Assembly (NCBI GenBank): GCA_900548285.1
Contig: URKE01000020.1
Coordinates: 1-30,741 of the forward strand
Direction: 5' to 3'
From: an uncultured Eubacteriales bacterium
Lineage (GTDB): Bacteria; Bacillota; Clostridia; Christensenellales; Borkfalkiaceae
Length of the DNA: 30,741 bases
Part shown: positions 1 through 7,681 of the stretch, in pieces
How positions within the stretch are numbered: the first letter of the stretch is position 1
How the letters are laid out: each line of letters begins with the position of its first letter
Program-made: the position numbers and the translations under genes
The notes under the pieces: model-generated
Databases searched by the model: none
What the model was told of the DNA's origin: nothing
Seen by the model: the letters and a program-made list of their open reading frames with translations, nothing else

Positions 1-121
1 AGGCTTGATGGGATTCGATTCTTGCTCGGCATCCGCATAAATCGGTTTATCACCGCAAAAATAAATAGTGATAAGAAATGCAATGCCTAGGGTTTTATAT
101 CGGCAAAGCGCGCATAAATCT

Positions 122-1075
122 TCACAAACGCGCGCCGCTTGCCGCGCTCTGGAACATAACCCAATAGCCGTTGTTTTTCAAATCGAACGGCGACGACGGA
201 ATGAACGAACAATATCCTTTCATTTCGTCCGGTTTCTCCGCCCGCTTCCCGGGCGCTCCGTAACACATATACGCGGGCTTTTCGTTTTCGTAAATCACCC
301 CGACGACATAGAACTTGCCGGCATCGTAATCGATTTTCACCCATTTGCTGTCGGCAACCATTTCTTCGAGATTTTTCTCCGCGGGATAATCCTCGAACAA
401 CTCTTTTAAGTTTACACGGATTTTCTCAAAGAACACTCCGCTTTTTTCCTTTTCATCTTCAAAGCCGCGATCATCGCGCGTTTTTTCTTTTTGCTCGCCG
501 CGCGCGCACGCGTCAGTTCCGACATTTTCATTCTCATCGCCGTTATCATCTTTCACCCTCAGATTCCGAATATCCACGTCGCCGAATTCGTAATAGTTTT
601 TATCGGCGATTATTTCGTCGTCGTAGTCGTTTTCTTCTCCTCTTCCCGCTCTTTCATCTTCTTTCTCGCCGTGAAAACTCGTTTTTCCGTTCGCGCTCTC
701 GTTGCCGAAAAAATATGTCTGCGCATAGTCCTTCACCTCCTCTTCGCTCAACCCGTCGGCGGAAAAAGCGCCGTATAAGTCGATTATCACACTATTTTGC
801 GTTACATAACAAATTGCGGTAGCCCCGGCGGCGTTGCGGTCGTAAACGGAAAACTCTCCGCCGGAAGTATCGAAAATCCGGAAAAAAGGCGGAATGTTTC
901 CCTCGAGAAAAAAGTAATATTCCCCGCCGGTTCTATTCGGCAAACCGCAGATCGAAACGCTGACGACGTCTCTGCCGTCGGTCTTTTTCAACCTTGCAAC
1001 CGCTCTCGCGTTTTCGTTTATCTCGCCGTTATCGGATAAAACGGGTCTTAACAACGCCACGTCGCTTTTCTTCAT
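122..1075 (-). CDS. Hypothetical acidic protein
   Basis: I cannot assign a function to this 317-residue protein. There is no signal peptide or membrane segment, so it is probably cytoplasmic. Residues 1-115 form a compact N-terminal part (opening MKKSDVALLRP). Residues about 130-215 are a highly charged Asp/Glu/Lys-rich linker of low complexity. Residues about 220-317 form a second folded part with the pattern VVGVIYE..YMCYGAPG and ending GYWVMFQSA, which I vaguely associate with conserved hypothetical proteins of clostridial genomes (from memory, not checked). The start is supported by AAGGAG a few bases before the ATG. The gene stands alone; the next gene on its right is divergent pyrR. One copy of the dispersed motif TATAAGTCGATTATC lies inside it at 774-788, read as VIIDLY on the coding strand. 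The ORF is certain as coding; the role is unknown. Confidence 0.75.
   Translation of the reverse strand: MKKSDVALLRPVLSDNGEINENARAVARLKKTDGRDVVSVSICGLPNRTGGEYYFFLEGNIPPFFRIFDTSGGEFSVYDRNAAGATAICYVTQNSVIIDLYGAFSADGLSEEEVKDYAQTYFFGNESANGKTSFHGEKEDERAGRGEENDYDDEIIADKNYYEFGDVDIRNLRVKDDNGDENENVGTDACARGEQKEKTRDDRGFEDEKEKSGVFFEKIRVNLKELFEDYPAEKNLEEMVADSKWVKIDYDAGKFYVVGVIYENEKPAYMCYGAPGKRAEKPDEMKGYCSFIPSSPFDLKNNGYWVMFQSAASGARL
774..788 (+). repeat. Dispersed motif TATAAGTCGATTATC, copy 1
   Basis: Exact 15-mer inside the hypothetical protein gene, antisense to it. It is one of six copies in this window sharing TATAAGTCGATTA. Confidence 0.8.
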
Positions 1076-1214
1076 TTTATAACGCTCCTTTTATTATATA
1101 TTGTTTAAAAAGTCGTAAAATGACTTTTTTTAAACAAAACGGTCTTTTTTCGGCAAAAAATTACTTACGGACGAAATATGATTTGACTTAAAAAACAAAA
1201 AATGCTATATTTTT

Positions 1215-1235
1215 CCTGAAAAGCATTGTTTCAGG
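1215..1235 (+). promoter_or_regulatory. Leader hairpin overlapping the pyrR ribosome binding site
   Basis: CCTGAAA (1215-1221) pairs perfectly with TTTCAGG (1229-1235) around a 7-base loop. The 3' arm overlaps the start of the pyrR Shine-Dalgarno AGGGAG (1233-1238). Folding would therefore mask part of the site. This suggests translational control, possibly by PyrR itself as known for some actinobacterial pyrR leaders; that part is inference. Confidence 0.45.
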
Positions 1236-1246
1236 GAGAACCGATA

Positions 1247-1771
1247 ATGAAACTGAAAAATCTTCTTTTTGACGAAACGGCGGTTAAAAGAGCGTTGACG
1301 CGCCTTTCTTACGAGATAATCGAACGCGCGCCGAACATCGAAAACACCGTGCTGATAGGCATAAAAACGCGCGGCGTTCCGCTCGCGAAAACCATAAGCG
1401 AAAATCTATCCAGAAACTCGGGCGTGAACGTTCCCGTTCTCGAGCTTGACATAACCCACTACCGCGACGACGCGAAAAAGGAAATCGAAGTTGCCGACAC
1501 CCTTAAAAAACAGGACGTCGAAGGCAAGGACGTTATTCTTGTGGACGACGTTCTCTTCACCGGCAGAACCACGCGCGCCGCTATCGACGCCGTTTTTTCG
1601 GCAGGCAGAGCGAGTAGCATCAAACTCGCCGTTCTCGTGGACAGAGGGCACAGAGAACTTCCGATAAGAGCCGACTTCGTAGGCAAAAACGTCCCGTCGT
1701 CCTTAAAGGAAAAGATTGTGGTCAAACTCGACGAAACCGACGGCGAAACGAGCGTCGGAATTTACGAATAA
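1247..1771 (+). CDS. pyrR: PyrR, pyrimidine operon regulator / uracil phosphoribosyltransferase
   Basis: This is a cytoplasmic type I phosphoribosyltransferase-fold protein. In Bacillota, PyrR binds pyr mRNA leaders in response to UMP and often also converts uracil plus PRPP to UMP. The PRPP-binding signature VILVDDVLFTGRT is at residues 96-108, and GIKTRG (38-43) and DITHYRDD (68-75) are typical PyrR segments. The length of 174 residues matches the family (about 180). I prefer the ATG at 1247 over an in-frame ATG at 1226 because AGGGAG sits 8 bases before it and the protein then begins like known PyrR. No pyr biosynthesis genes are in the window; the gene appears to be monocistronic and ends before a strong terminator. 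The last codons and the stop lie in a perfect 22-bp tandem duplication. Assignment is secure, catalytic activity inferred. Confidence 0.93.
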   Translation: MKLKNLLFDETAVKRALTRLSYEIIERAPNIENTVLIGIKTRGVPLAKTISENLSRNSGVNVPVLELDITHYRDDAKKEIEVADTLKKQDVEGKDVILVDDVLFTGRTTRAAIDAVFSAGRASSIKLAVLVDRGHRELPIRADFVGKNVPSSLKEKIVVKLDETDGETSVGIYE

Positions 1772-1802
1772 CCGCGTTAAAATTTACGAATAACCGCGTT
1801 AA
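1759..1802 (+). repeat. Perfect 22-bp tandem duplication over the pyrR stop
   Basis: Bases 1759-1780 and 1781-1802 are identical. The unit contains the final pyrR codons and stop plus a few bases, so the duplicate is outside the reading frame. It looks like a recent slippage or recombination duplication. Confidence 0.9.
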
Positions 1803-1812
1803 TCGACTTATA
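1800..1812 (-). repeat. Dispersed motif TATAAGTCGATTA, copy 2
   Basis: Reverse-strand copy in the pyrR 3' region, directly after the tandem duplication. Confidence 0.8.
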
Positions 1813-1836
1813 GGCTTATATTTTGATATTATTTGA

Positions 1837-1875
1837 GCGGCGGCTTGCGAAATTTTCGCAAGCCGCCGCCGTTTT
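1837..1875. terminator. Terminator between convergent pyrR and spoIVFB
   Basis: A 15-bp perfect stem (1837-1851 with 1855-1869) with a 3-base loop is followed by CGTTTT. It lies between convergent genes and could serve either direction. Confidence 0.8.
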
Positions 1876-1923
1876 CCGTCAAACAATCCCGCGATTTTTT
1901 CTCGCCGCGCGTTTCACCACCCG

Positions 1924-2754
1924 TCACGCGATTTTATCTCGCGGATTTTTCATTGAAAGATAATCGAAAAGTTCGTCCGGCTCGATTTTTCTGATAAGTT
2001 CGCCGCTCTCGGAAAAAACGTAAACTCTGTATAAATTTTCACCTGACAATATGCGATACATTTTCTTCACCGTCAGCGACGAATTTACGGCAATCTCCCT
2101 GATTTCCTTATATTTCTTGATTTTATCCATTGAAATACGGTCAAAAATCCGCACGTAGGAGTCGGCGGAATTTTTATCCGTCGCGCCGAGAAAGATAAAC
2201 GCTCCGAAAAACAAAATACTGAAATTCACGCTTTTGAAGCACGAATAGACAAAGAGAGCGGCAAGCGCGCCCGAAAACACGAAACTCAGAATTTTCGCCG
2301 CCTTTACCGCCGCAACCCTCCCGAACTTTTTCGAGAGAGCGCACACGAGCAATCTCCCGCCGTCAAGCGGAAAAGCGGGCAACAGATTTACGGCGGCGAG
2401 CGCGAAATTCGCCTCGGCGGCAAGTTGCGTGTACGGATACGTTTCGGGAAAAACCCACCACAACGCGAGAATGAACGCCCCGACAACGAAATTCGTCAGC
2501 GGTCCGGCGATCACGACAAAACACTCCTCCCCTTCGCTCATGCCCGCCATATCGCCCGAAACAAGCGCGCCGTAAGGCATAAGCGTAACGTTTTTGAGCC
2601 TGTAGCCGAACTTTTCCGCCGCAAGAGAATGTCCGAGTTCGTGAACGCATGCGCAGAGCGTGTATGTGAGAAAAGAAAATACTTTGCCCGTAAAAGCAAA
2701 GTATATTCCGAAAATTATAAACAACGGATGAATTTTTATCCTTAACTTTCCCAT
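1924..2754 (-). CDS. spoIVFB: SpoIVFB-like site-2 metalloprotease (M50)
   Basis: This is an integral-membrane zinc protease. In spore-formers SpoIVFB sits in the outer forespore membrane and cleaves pro-sigma-K. The HELGH zinc motif is at residues 38-42 inside the second hydrophobic segment. The second S2P signature NLLPAFPLDGGR (123-134) supplies the third zinc ligand, Asp131. Several hydrophobic helices occupy residues 10-200, and residues about 205-276 form a soluble tail resembling the SpoIVFB C-terminal CBS-like region. The length of 276 residues is close to SpoIVFB (about 290). Its start overlaps the end of the upstream spoIVFA-like gene by 13 bases, implying translational coupling. A different M50 protease is possible, but the SpoIVFA-like partner makes this assignment strong. 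Confidence 0.88.
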   Translation of the reverse strand: MGKLRIKIHPLFIIFGIYFAFTGKVFSFLTYTLCACVHELGHSLAAEKFGYRLKNVTLMPYGALVSGDMAGMSEGEECFVVIAGPLTNFVVGAFILALWWVFPETYPYTQLAAEANFALAAVNLLPAFPLDGGRLLVCALSKKFGRVAAVKAAKILSFVFSGALAALFVYSCFKSVNFSILFFGAFIFLGATDKNSADSYVRIFDRISMDKIKKYKEIREIAVNSSLTVKKMYRILSGENLYRVYVFSESGELIRKIEPDELFDYLSMKNPRDKIA

Positions 2755-3461
2755 ATAATGGATCCGCCCTCTATTATGTAATTCGTAACGAGAACGTCGG
2801 AATTATACATATAGACCTTTGCGGTTCCGCCGTTTACGAAACACACGGGAACGTATCTGAACACGTCGTCGCCCTTGTCGGCGTAAACAAAATCAACGCC
2901 CGAAATAACCGATTTGAAAACGTCGCTGTGCTTAAGCGTGACGGTATACTTTCCGTCCTCTTCCACAACCGAAACGACCTTTCCGTCGCAAACGGGATAA
3001 AGCGAACCTTTGCCGCTGTATTCCATAACGCCGTCTTCAACCTTTACGTCGAGTTCGCCGGAAGGGGCTTTCGCGTTGAAACTCGTGTTGACTCTCATAT
3101 CGGCAACCGGAGCGGACGTGCCGAATGCGTATTTGAAAATTCTGTTTATACCGCTGTTCTCCCAGAAAATATTCGTGAGAAGAATCGTCACCACGAGCAG
3201 AAACACCGCCACGCCCTCGGCGTAAACAAGGTCGAACCTGAATTTTCTTTCTTTTTTCTTGTTCGTTTTTTCGGGAATTTCGATCGTCTGATAATCGTCG
3301 TCGAAATTCGTTTCTTTTTCCGGCTCGTTAACTTTTTTGATAACGTCGCCGATAACGTCCTTTTTGCGCTTAGTCTTTTTGGGCTTTATCGTCACGTCGC
3401 ACGACGAAACTTCGAGTCCTAACATTTCAGCATAATCCAAACCGTCTTTCATTTCTGACAC
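2742..3461 (-). CDS. spoIVFA: SpoIVFA-like regulator of SpoIVFB
   Basis: A single-pass membrane protein: a charged cytoplasmic N-terminus of about 80 residues, one hydrophobic helix around residues 84-101, then an extracytoplasmic domain. Residues about 150-235 have the strand pattern of a degenerate M23/LytM fold (VCDGKVVSVVEEDGKYTVTLKH), without the zinc-ligand pattern of active peptidases. SpoIVFA holds SpoIVFB inactive in the outer forespore membrane until the SpoIVB signal. The length of 239 residues and the position directly before, and overlapping, spoIVFB fit. The start is supported by AAGAGGTG upstream. Assignment rests on architecture and gene order rather than strong sequence motifs. 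Together with the next gene it implies the lineage sporulates or recently did. Confidence 0.75.
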   Translation of the reverse strand: MSEMKDGLDYAEMLGLEVSSCDVTIKPKKTKRKKDVIGDVIKKVNEPEKETNFDDDYQTIEIPEKTNKKKERKFRFDLVYAEGVAVFLLVVTILLTNIFWENSGINRIFKYAFGTSAPVADMRVNTSFNAKAPSGELDVKVEDGVMEYSGKGSLYPVCDGKVVSVVEEDGKYTVTLKHSDVFKSVISGVDFVYADKGDDVFRYVPVCFVNGGTAKVYMYNSDVLVTNYIIEGGSIIWES

Positions 3462-3633
3462 CTCTTTCCGTTTTGGTATATCTTATGGTCTGAAAAAGCG
3501 CGTTAGAACGTTGAAGCGAGAAAAAAATGTCGAATCCGACGTTTGCGGCGGTTTTGTTTCATATCGTTATCTGTATGACGACGGTAAAAAATTTTTAAAA
3601 CAAAAAATATCTTAAAATTATCGCTGAAAATTG

Positions 3634-3662
3634 TTGCGTATTGTTTTTTAATGTGTTATAAT
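3634..3662 (+). promoter_or_regulatory. Promoter of tRNA-Thr
   Basis: TTGCGT (3634-3639), 17-base spacer, TATAAT (3657-3662). The mature tRNA begins 35 bases downstream. Confidence 0.75.
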
Positions 3663-3696
3663 ACGTAAGCAAAGTTTGAAAATTTGCTTATCAATC

Positions 3697-3772
3697 GCTA
3701 CTGTGGCTCAGTCGGTAGAGCAGCTGATTCGTAATCAGCAGGTCGCCGGTTCAAGTCCGGCCAGTAGCTCCA
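3697..3772 (+). tRNA. tRNA-Thr (anticodon CGT)
   Basis: A complete cloverleaf: acceptor GCTACTG pairs with CAGTAGC, the anticodon arm is GCTGA-TTCGTAA-TCAGC giving anticodon CGT (codon ACG), and the T arm is GCCGG-TTCAAGT-CCGGC. The 3' CCA is encoded. It has its own promoter and terminator and so is a monocistronic tRNA gene. Confidence 0.97.
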
Positions 3773-3773
3773 C

Positions 3774-3817
3774 GAGAAAGCGCCCGCCCGAAATTTTTTC
3801 TGGCGGGCGCTTTTTTC
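3774..3817 (+). terminator. Terminator of tRNA-Thr
   Basis: GAGAAAGCGCCCGCC pairs with GGCGGGCGCTTTTTTCTC across a short loop and includes a T run. It starts 2 bases after the tRNA CCA end. Confidence 0.85.
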
Positions 3818-3920
3818 TCGCGAAACTGCCGGCCGGCTATCACCGTCGACGTCGGCGCGCTTTTTTATTCTTTTTTTATTTTTTTCTCGCGCGCCGCGTC
3901 GCGGTGACGCGTTTTCGATA

Positions 3921-3946
3921 ATTAGTGATGGCGAATGGAATCCCTA
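3921..3946 (-). repeat. REP-like unit, related to copies at 5679-5872
   Basis: On the minus strand this begins TAGGGATTCCATTCG and continues as CCATCACTAAT. The 15-base start is identical to 5858-5872, and the rest resembles 5797-5819. It lies in the noncoding gap after tRNA-Thr. Confidence 0.55.
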
Positions 3947-3985
3947 TATAAATCGTTGAATTCTATGTATAATGTTAATAACGAT

Positions 3986-4022
3986 AAAACCCCCGCGTTG
4001 CATGAAGCAACGCGGGGGTTTT
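3986..4022. terminator. Bidirectional terminator after the lipoprotein gene
   Basis: A 16-bp perfect stem, AAAACCCCCGCGTTGC with its complement, around a 5-base loop. It gives a T run in both directions and ends the minus-strand lipoprotein gene. Confidence 0.88.
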
Positions 4023-4040
4023 AAATAATCATCATTTTTC

Positions 4041-4826
4041 TCAGTTCATAGCATCCGCATAACCTTTCTGAACGGTCTGCATATAAGCGGCATATTCTGC
4101 GCTGAAATCTGCCGTAAGCGTGACTTCGTCCTTCTTTTTTTCGTTAAACGCCGCATAAAGTTCATTTCCCGTCGTCTCATACTCCTCGGTCGTTTCTCCG
4201 CCGAGAACACCGAGCCAATAAAATTTATTATCGGTCATGCGGACATAAAAGTTGGGCTTAACCTTTTCTTCATTGTCACCCAAAAACAAACCGAGCGTCA
4301 TCGCGTCCAGCGTCTTTGACGAAAAATTAAAGGAGAAATCCAACACCAGATAACTCGTTCCGCCTGCCACATTCGATATGCATTCTATGTAAACCCGATT
4401 ATTTTCTACGTCAAGAACAGGGAGCAAAGAAATCGTAGCACCCGCAACAGAAAACGTAACAACCTTGTCCGTAACGGTAAATTCGGGGTTTGCGTACAAA
4501 TCGCCGACCATGTCCGCTATCGCGACAAGCGATACGGCAAAAGCAAGCCCGTGACTTGCGGCGACGGTTTCCTCCTGCCCTATCTCCGGAAGCGATTTTA
4601 TCGACATTGCGGCGACTTCGGACTTATTGGCAGTCGCCTCGGAAGGATTCGGGTCGAAGCCCAGTTTTTTGTACGCTTCACTCGCAACGGTTTTATAAGC
4701 CGCGGAAATCTCTTCTTTCGTCATTTCCTTGGGACTTTCGTCGTCATTTTTTCCGCAAGCCGTAAACGTTAAGCCAAAGGACAGACACAAGCAGGCAGCC
4801 AACAAAAAAGAAACAAGTTTTTTCAT
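4041..4826 (-). CDS. Predicted lipoprotein of unknown function
   Basis: A 261-residue protein with a lipoprotein signal peptide: positive start MKK, hydrophobic core, then TFTAC with the lipidated Cys at 24. It would be anchored on the outer face of the membrane. The mature part begins with an acidic, Asn/Asp-rich stretch. It then shows alternating beta segments (about residues 110-210) and a helical, charged C-terminus. No catalytic motif is recognisable. The start is supported by AGAGGTG upstream of the ATG. The gene is divergent from a small XRE regulator across 266 bases holding three inverted repeats, so the regulator may control it. It is monocistronic between that region and a strong terminator. 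Confidence 0.75.
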   Translation of the reverse strand: MKKLVSFLLAACLCLSFGLTFTACGKNDDESPKEMTKEEISAAYKTVASEAYKKLGFDPNPSEATANKSEVAAMSIKSLPEIGQEETVAASHGLAFAVSLVAIADMVGDLYANPEFTVTDKVVTFSVAGATISLLPVLDVENNRVYIECISNVAGGTSYLVLDFSFNFSSKTLDAMTLGLFLGDNEEKVKPNFYVRMTDNKFYWLGVLGGETTEEYETTGNELYAAFNEKKKDEVTLTADFSAEYAAYMQTVQKGYADAMN

Positions 4827-4936
4827 TTTTTACACCTCTCGATTATTTTCTGCGCATCTTAGCCACATATTATATCGGATTATACCAGATAAAAATAACG
4901 CGCTTCGATGCAACATACTCTGCGATTATTATAGCA

Positions 4937-5023
4937 TTACAATCGTGTATTGTAAAGCAAAATCACATTATATGTGATATTTTTATGCGTTTAATCGCAC
5001 ACATTGCGATTTTACTGTATAAT
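4937..5023. promoter_or_regulatory. Three stacked inverted repeats and a -10 box in a divergent intergenic region
   Basis: Three perfect 7-bp inverted repeats lie in 75 bases: TTACAAT-N5-ATTGTAA (4937-4955), ATCACAT-N3-ATGTGAT (4962-4978) and AATCGCA-N5-TGCGATT (4993-5011). A TATAAT box follows at 5018-5023. The arms differ in sequence, so they may bind different dimers or be variants of one site. The placement between the lipoprotein and the XRE gene suggests operator function. Confidence 0.55.
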
Positions 5024-5092
5024 ACACGCCACCATTCTCCGATAATACATAATACAATATAAAATATAAAAAGTAATTTCAGGTGGTGCGTT

Positions 5093-5389
5093 ATGGATAA
5101 AAAAGAAATTATTGCAAGAGCGGGTTATTTTCGTACGAAAGCGGGGCTATCGCAAAAGGCTCTTTCGATGGACATCGAAATGAACTGGGGCTACATCAAC
5201 CGGCTTGAAAGCAAAAAGGACTTTTTGCCGAGCCTGGAAACGCTTCTTCGCATAATCGAGGCATGCGGGATTACGGAAGAAGAATTTTTTTACGACGACT
5301 ATGAGAATTATGAGCAAGACAAAATTATACTCACGAAAATCAAAAAACTTTCGCCCGAAAAACGCGAAGCCTTATTGAAATTTCTTTAA
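5093..5389 (+). CDS. XRE/Cro-family transcriptional regulator
   Basis: A 98-residue cytoplasmic protein. Residues 5-62 form a helix-turn-helix of the Cro/C1 type: an FRTKAGLSQKALS helix pair, then MNWGYINRLESKKDFLPSLETLLRI, the usual recognition helix and stabilising helices. The remaining 35 residues are acidic then basic and may mediate dimerisation. AGGTGG precedes the ATG at good spacing. The gene is divergent from the lipoprotein gene, and the inverted repeats between them are candidate operators. It is followed by a perfect hairpin at 5441-5478. The target is inferred from position only. Confidence 0.85.
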   Translation: MDKKEIIARAGYFRTKAGLSQKALSMDIEMNWGYINRLESKKDFLPSLETLLRIIEACGITEEEFFYDDYENYEQDKIILTKIKKLSPEKREALLKFL

Positions 5390-5440
5390 TTGCCCGTAAA
5401 GAATCCGGGGTATTGTTCCCGCTGATAACAGATAATTTTT

Positions 5441-5478
5441 AAGCCGTGGCGATTGCAATTCAGCAATCGCCACGGCTT
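5441..5478 (+). terminator. Hairpin after the XRE gene
   Basis: A perfect 16-bp stem (5441-5456 with 5463-5478) with a 6-base loop. The tail is GCCCGTATTTATT rather than a clean T run, so termination is likely but not certain. Confidence 0.6.
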
Positions 5479-5894
5479 GCCCGTATTTATTAAAATAGCA
5501 TAATAAGTTGGTATGATTTATACAAACTATTATGTTTTTATTTTTTTAAATAATTGTCGGGCAAAACGCTTTTCCGTCGCAAGGCAATTCAAACGCCTGA
5601 TTTTTCGACTATCATTATTGCCTTGCTCCTTACAAGTCCGCTTTTCAGCCGGCTTCCGGATAAACTCACGCTTGTTTCTACGGATTCCGTTCGTCATCGC
5701 CGACTTTTTCAAAATCTTACTTTTATTCTTGGAAGATTTACGTTATAATAAAAAATTAATATAAAAAGATCAGTCGCGGACGGCAAAAGACCTTATGGAT
5801 TCCATCGCCGTCACTGATTATTTAAATTTACAATAATACCCGTCCGCAATAATACGATAGGGATTCCATTCGTTATCCCGAAGGAAATATTATA
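5479..5894. other. Gene-poor stretch with inverted repeats
   Basis: I see no convincing gene here; the short ORFs on both strands have no ribosome binding site or recognisable domain. It holds a 10-bp inverted repeat GCAAGGCAAT / ATTGCCTTGC (5579-5588, 5617-5626) and the REP-like units listed separately. The GH13 ribosome binding site (AAGGAAA) is at its right end. Confidence 0.6.
5679..5872 (+). repeat. Cluster of degenerate REP-like units
   Basis: Three related stretches share GGATTCCRTTCG-like cores: 5679-5700, 5797-5819 (GGATTCCATCGCCGTCACTG) and 5858-5872 (TAGGGATTCCATTCG). The last is an exact 15-base match to the minus-strand unit at 3932-3946. The middle unit can fold with the upstream ATCAGT...GACGGC at 5769-5784. 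They look like a small palindromic repeat family. Confidence 0.5.
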
Positions 5895-7496
5895 ATGAAC
5901 AAACACGAGCAATACCTCGATTTAATCGTTTATCAGATTTATCCGCGCAGTTTTTACGACTCGAACGGAGACGGAATCGGCGATCTTAACGGAATAAAAC
6001 AAAAAATACCCTATCTCAAAGACCTCGGCGTGAACGCGGTGTGGATATGCCCATGCTATAAAAGTCCCAATTACGATAACGGTTACGATATTTCGGACTA
6101 CCGCGACATAATGGTCGAGTTCGGAACGATGAACGACTGGAAGGAATTAGCGAAAGAACTGCACGAAAACGGCATTAAGATAATAATGGATCTGGTCGTC
6201 AATCATACGTCGTCCGAGCATTACTGGTTCAGACAGGCGCGAACGGCAAAAGATAATCCCTATCATGATTATTATATATGGGCGGACAAACCGCTGACCG
6301 ACTGGAGGGCGTGCTTCGGCGGCAGCGCGTGGGAATATAACGAAGCGACCGACGAATACTATCTGCATTCGTTTGCCGTGCAGCAGCCCGACCTGAACTG
6401 GGAGAATCCGAAAGTAAGGCAGGAATGTTGCGATATAGTGGATTTTTGGGCTGATCTCGGCGTTGACGGATTCAGATGCGACGTGCTCGATTTCATTTCC
6501 AAAGATTTTGCAAACAACAAAATGAACGACGGACCGCGCCTGCACGAATACGTAAAACAACTTTTCGGGCGCGAAAAAGTAAAACACCTTTTCACCGTGG
6601 GCGAATGTCAGTCGGACACCGAAAGCATATGCAGTATTTGCGGAAAAGACCGTGACGAACTCAAATCGGTTTTTCAGTTTGAACATATAGGTCTCGGAAG
6701 AAGCGATAAATACACGCCCGCCCCGTATTCCGCAAGTCAGATAAAGGACGTGCTGGTAAAATGGCAGAATTTCACCGCCGAACACGACCTTTTATATATT
6801 TTGTTCACGGATAACCATGATCAGCCGTATTTTATATCGCGCCTCGGCAACGATAAAGAACTTCGCTACGAATGCGCAACCGCTTATGCCGGAATGTTTT
6901 ATCTTCTTAAAGGAATCCCCTTCATTTATCAAGGGCAGGAATTCGGCTCGGCAAACTCACGCTACGAGGATATCGATTCGTTCAACGACGTTGAAACGGT
7001 AAACTACTACCGCGAAAACTGCGACAAAAAACCGCATGACGCGCTGATCGACGAAATCAATTACGGCAGCCGCGACAATACGCGCCGCCCGATTGCCTGG
7101 ACGAAAGAAAAACCGACGCGCGGATTTACCTCCGGAACGCCATGGCTCAAAATGCCGTCAAGAGCGGAAGAAATCAATCTTGAAGCAGATAAGTCTGCCT
7201 ATAAGTCGATTATCGGCTTCTACAAGAAAATCCTCGCGCTAAGAAAATCAAGCGACGTTATAAAATACGGCAACTTTAAAGACCTTACGCAAGGCGACGA
7301 TTGTTTTGTTTTCGAAAGGGAGAAAAACGGCGAAAAAATCATCGTTGCGGTAAATTTTGAAAAGGCAAACTCTTTGAAATTGCCGTCCTGCTTAACCGGG
7401 GAAAACTTTGAACTTCTGCTTTGCAACTACGACGAAAAAGACGATTTCGCGCCCGACTTTGCGCCTTACGAAATAAGAGTATACCGCAAACGCTGA
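5895..7496 (+). CDS. GH13 alpha-glucosidase (oligo-1,6-glucosidase type)
   Basis: A cytoplasmic glycosidase that releases glucose from short alpha-glucans such as isomalto- or malto-oligosaccharides. No signal peptide is present, and 533 residues is close to the usual 550 of the GH13 oligo-glucosidase group. Motifs in order: a calcium-binding-type loop DSNGDGIGDLNG (22-33), region I DLVVNHTS (99-106), region II GFRCDV with nucleophile Asp196, region III GEC with acid/base Glu237, and region IV DNHD with stabiliser Asp309; then a C-terminal beta domain from about residue 450. All three catalytic acids are intact. AAGGAAA precedes the ATG. The gene stands alone between noncoding segments, and no neighbouring transporter is linked to it. 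One copy of the dispersed motif (7200-7214) lies in-frame, encoding YKSI. Family assignment is firm, exact substrate inferred. Confidence 0.93.
   Translation: MNKHEQYLDLIVYQIYPRSFYDSNGDGIGDLNGIKQKIPYLKDLGVNAVWICPCYKSPNYDNGYDISDYRDIMVEFGTMNDWKELAKELHENGIKIIMDLVVNHTSSEHYWFRQARTAKDNPYHDYYIWADKPLTDWRACFGGSAWEYNEATDEYYLHSFAVQQPDLNWENPKVRQECCDIVDFWADLGVDGFRCDVLDFISKDFANNKMNDGPRLHEYVKQLFGREKVKHLFTVGECQSDTESICSICGKDRDELKSVFQFEHIGLGRSDKYTPAPYSASQIKDVLVKWQNFTAEHDLLYILFTDNHDQPYFISRLGNDKELRYECATAYAGMFYLLKGIPFIYQGQEFGSANSRYEDIDSFNDVETVNYYRENCDKKPHDALIDEINYGSRDNTRRPIAWTKEKPTRGFTSGTPWLKMPSRAEEINLEADKSAYKSIIGFYKKILALRKSSDVIKYGNFKDLTQGDDCFVFEREKNGEKIIVAVNFEKANSLKLPSCLTGENFELLLCNYDEKDDFAPDFAPYEIRVYRKR
7200..7214 (+). 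repeat. Dispersed motif TATAAGTCGATTATC, copy 3
   Basis: Exact 15-mer inside the GH13 coding region, on the coding strand. The flanks GCC and GGC extend it into an imperfect palindrome. Confidence 0.8.
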
Positions 7497-7558
7497 ACGG
7501 CGCGTTCTGCGCGCTTCCGCAACCCGCAACTCAATTATAATATCATCATAAAACCGTC

Positions 7559-7573
7559 GATAATCGACTTATA
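7559..7573 (-). repeat. Dispersed motif TATAAGTCGATTATC, copy 4
   Basis: Exact reverse-strand 15-mer, 60 bases after the GH13 stop codon. Confidence 0.8.
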
Positions 7574-7636
7574 GGCGGTTTTTTAGAACAGGACGGATAA
7601 TATGTCAAATTATCCGTCCTTAATTTTATAAAAAAG

Positions 7637-7681
7637 CCCGACTGTTGTATGGATTCTTTAATCCCGACTGTTGTATAGATT
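7637..7681 (+). repeat. 19-bp direct repeat pair
   Basis: CCCGACTGTTGTATRGATT occurs at 7637-7655 and 7663-7681 with one mismatch, separated by 7 bases. Confidence 0.75.

Noticed and set aside
1226..1246. Earlier ATG for pyrR
   Set aside because: It would put the Shine-Dalgarno and hairpin inside the gene; the ATG at 1247 has correct spacing and the family start.
3676..3921. Plus-strand ORF over tRNA-Thr
   Set aside because: It runs through the tRNA and its terminator and has no ribosome binding site.
5530..5764. Short overlapping ORFs on both strands
   Set aside because: No ribosome binding site, no domain, and they cross the inverted repeats and REP-like units.
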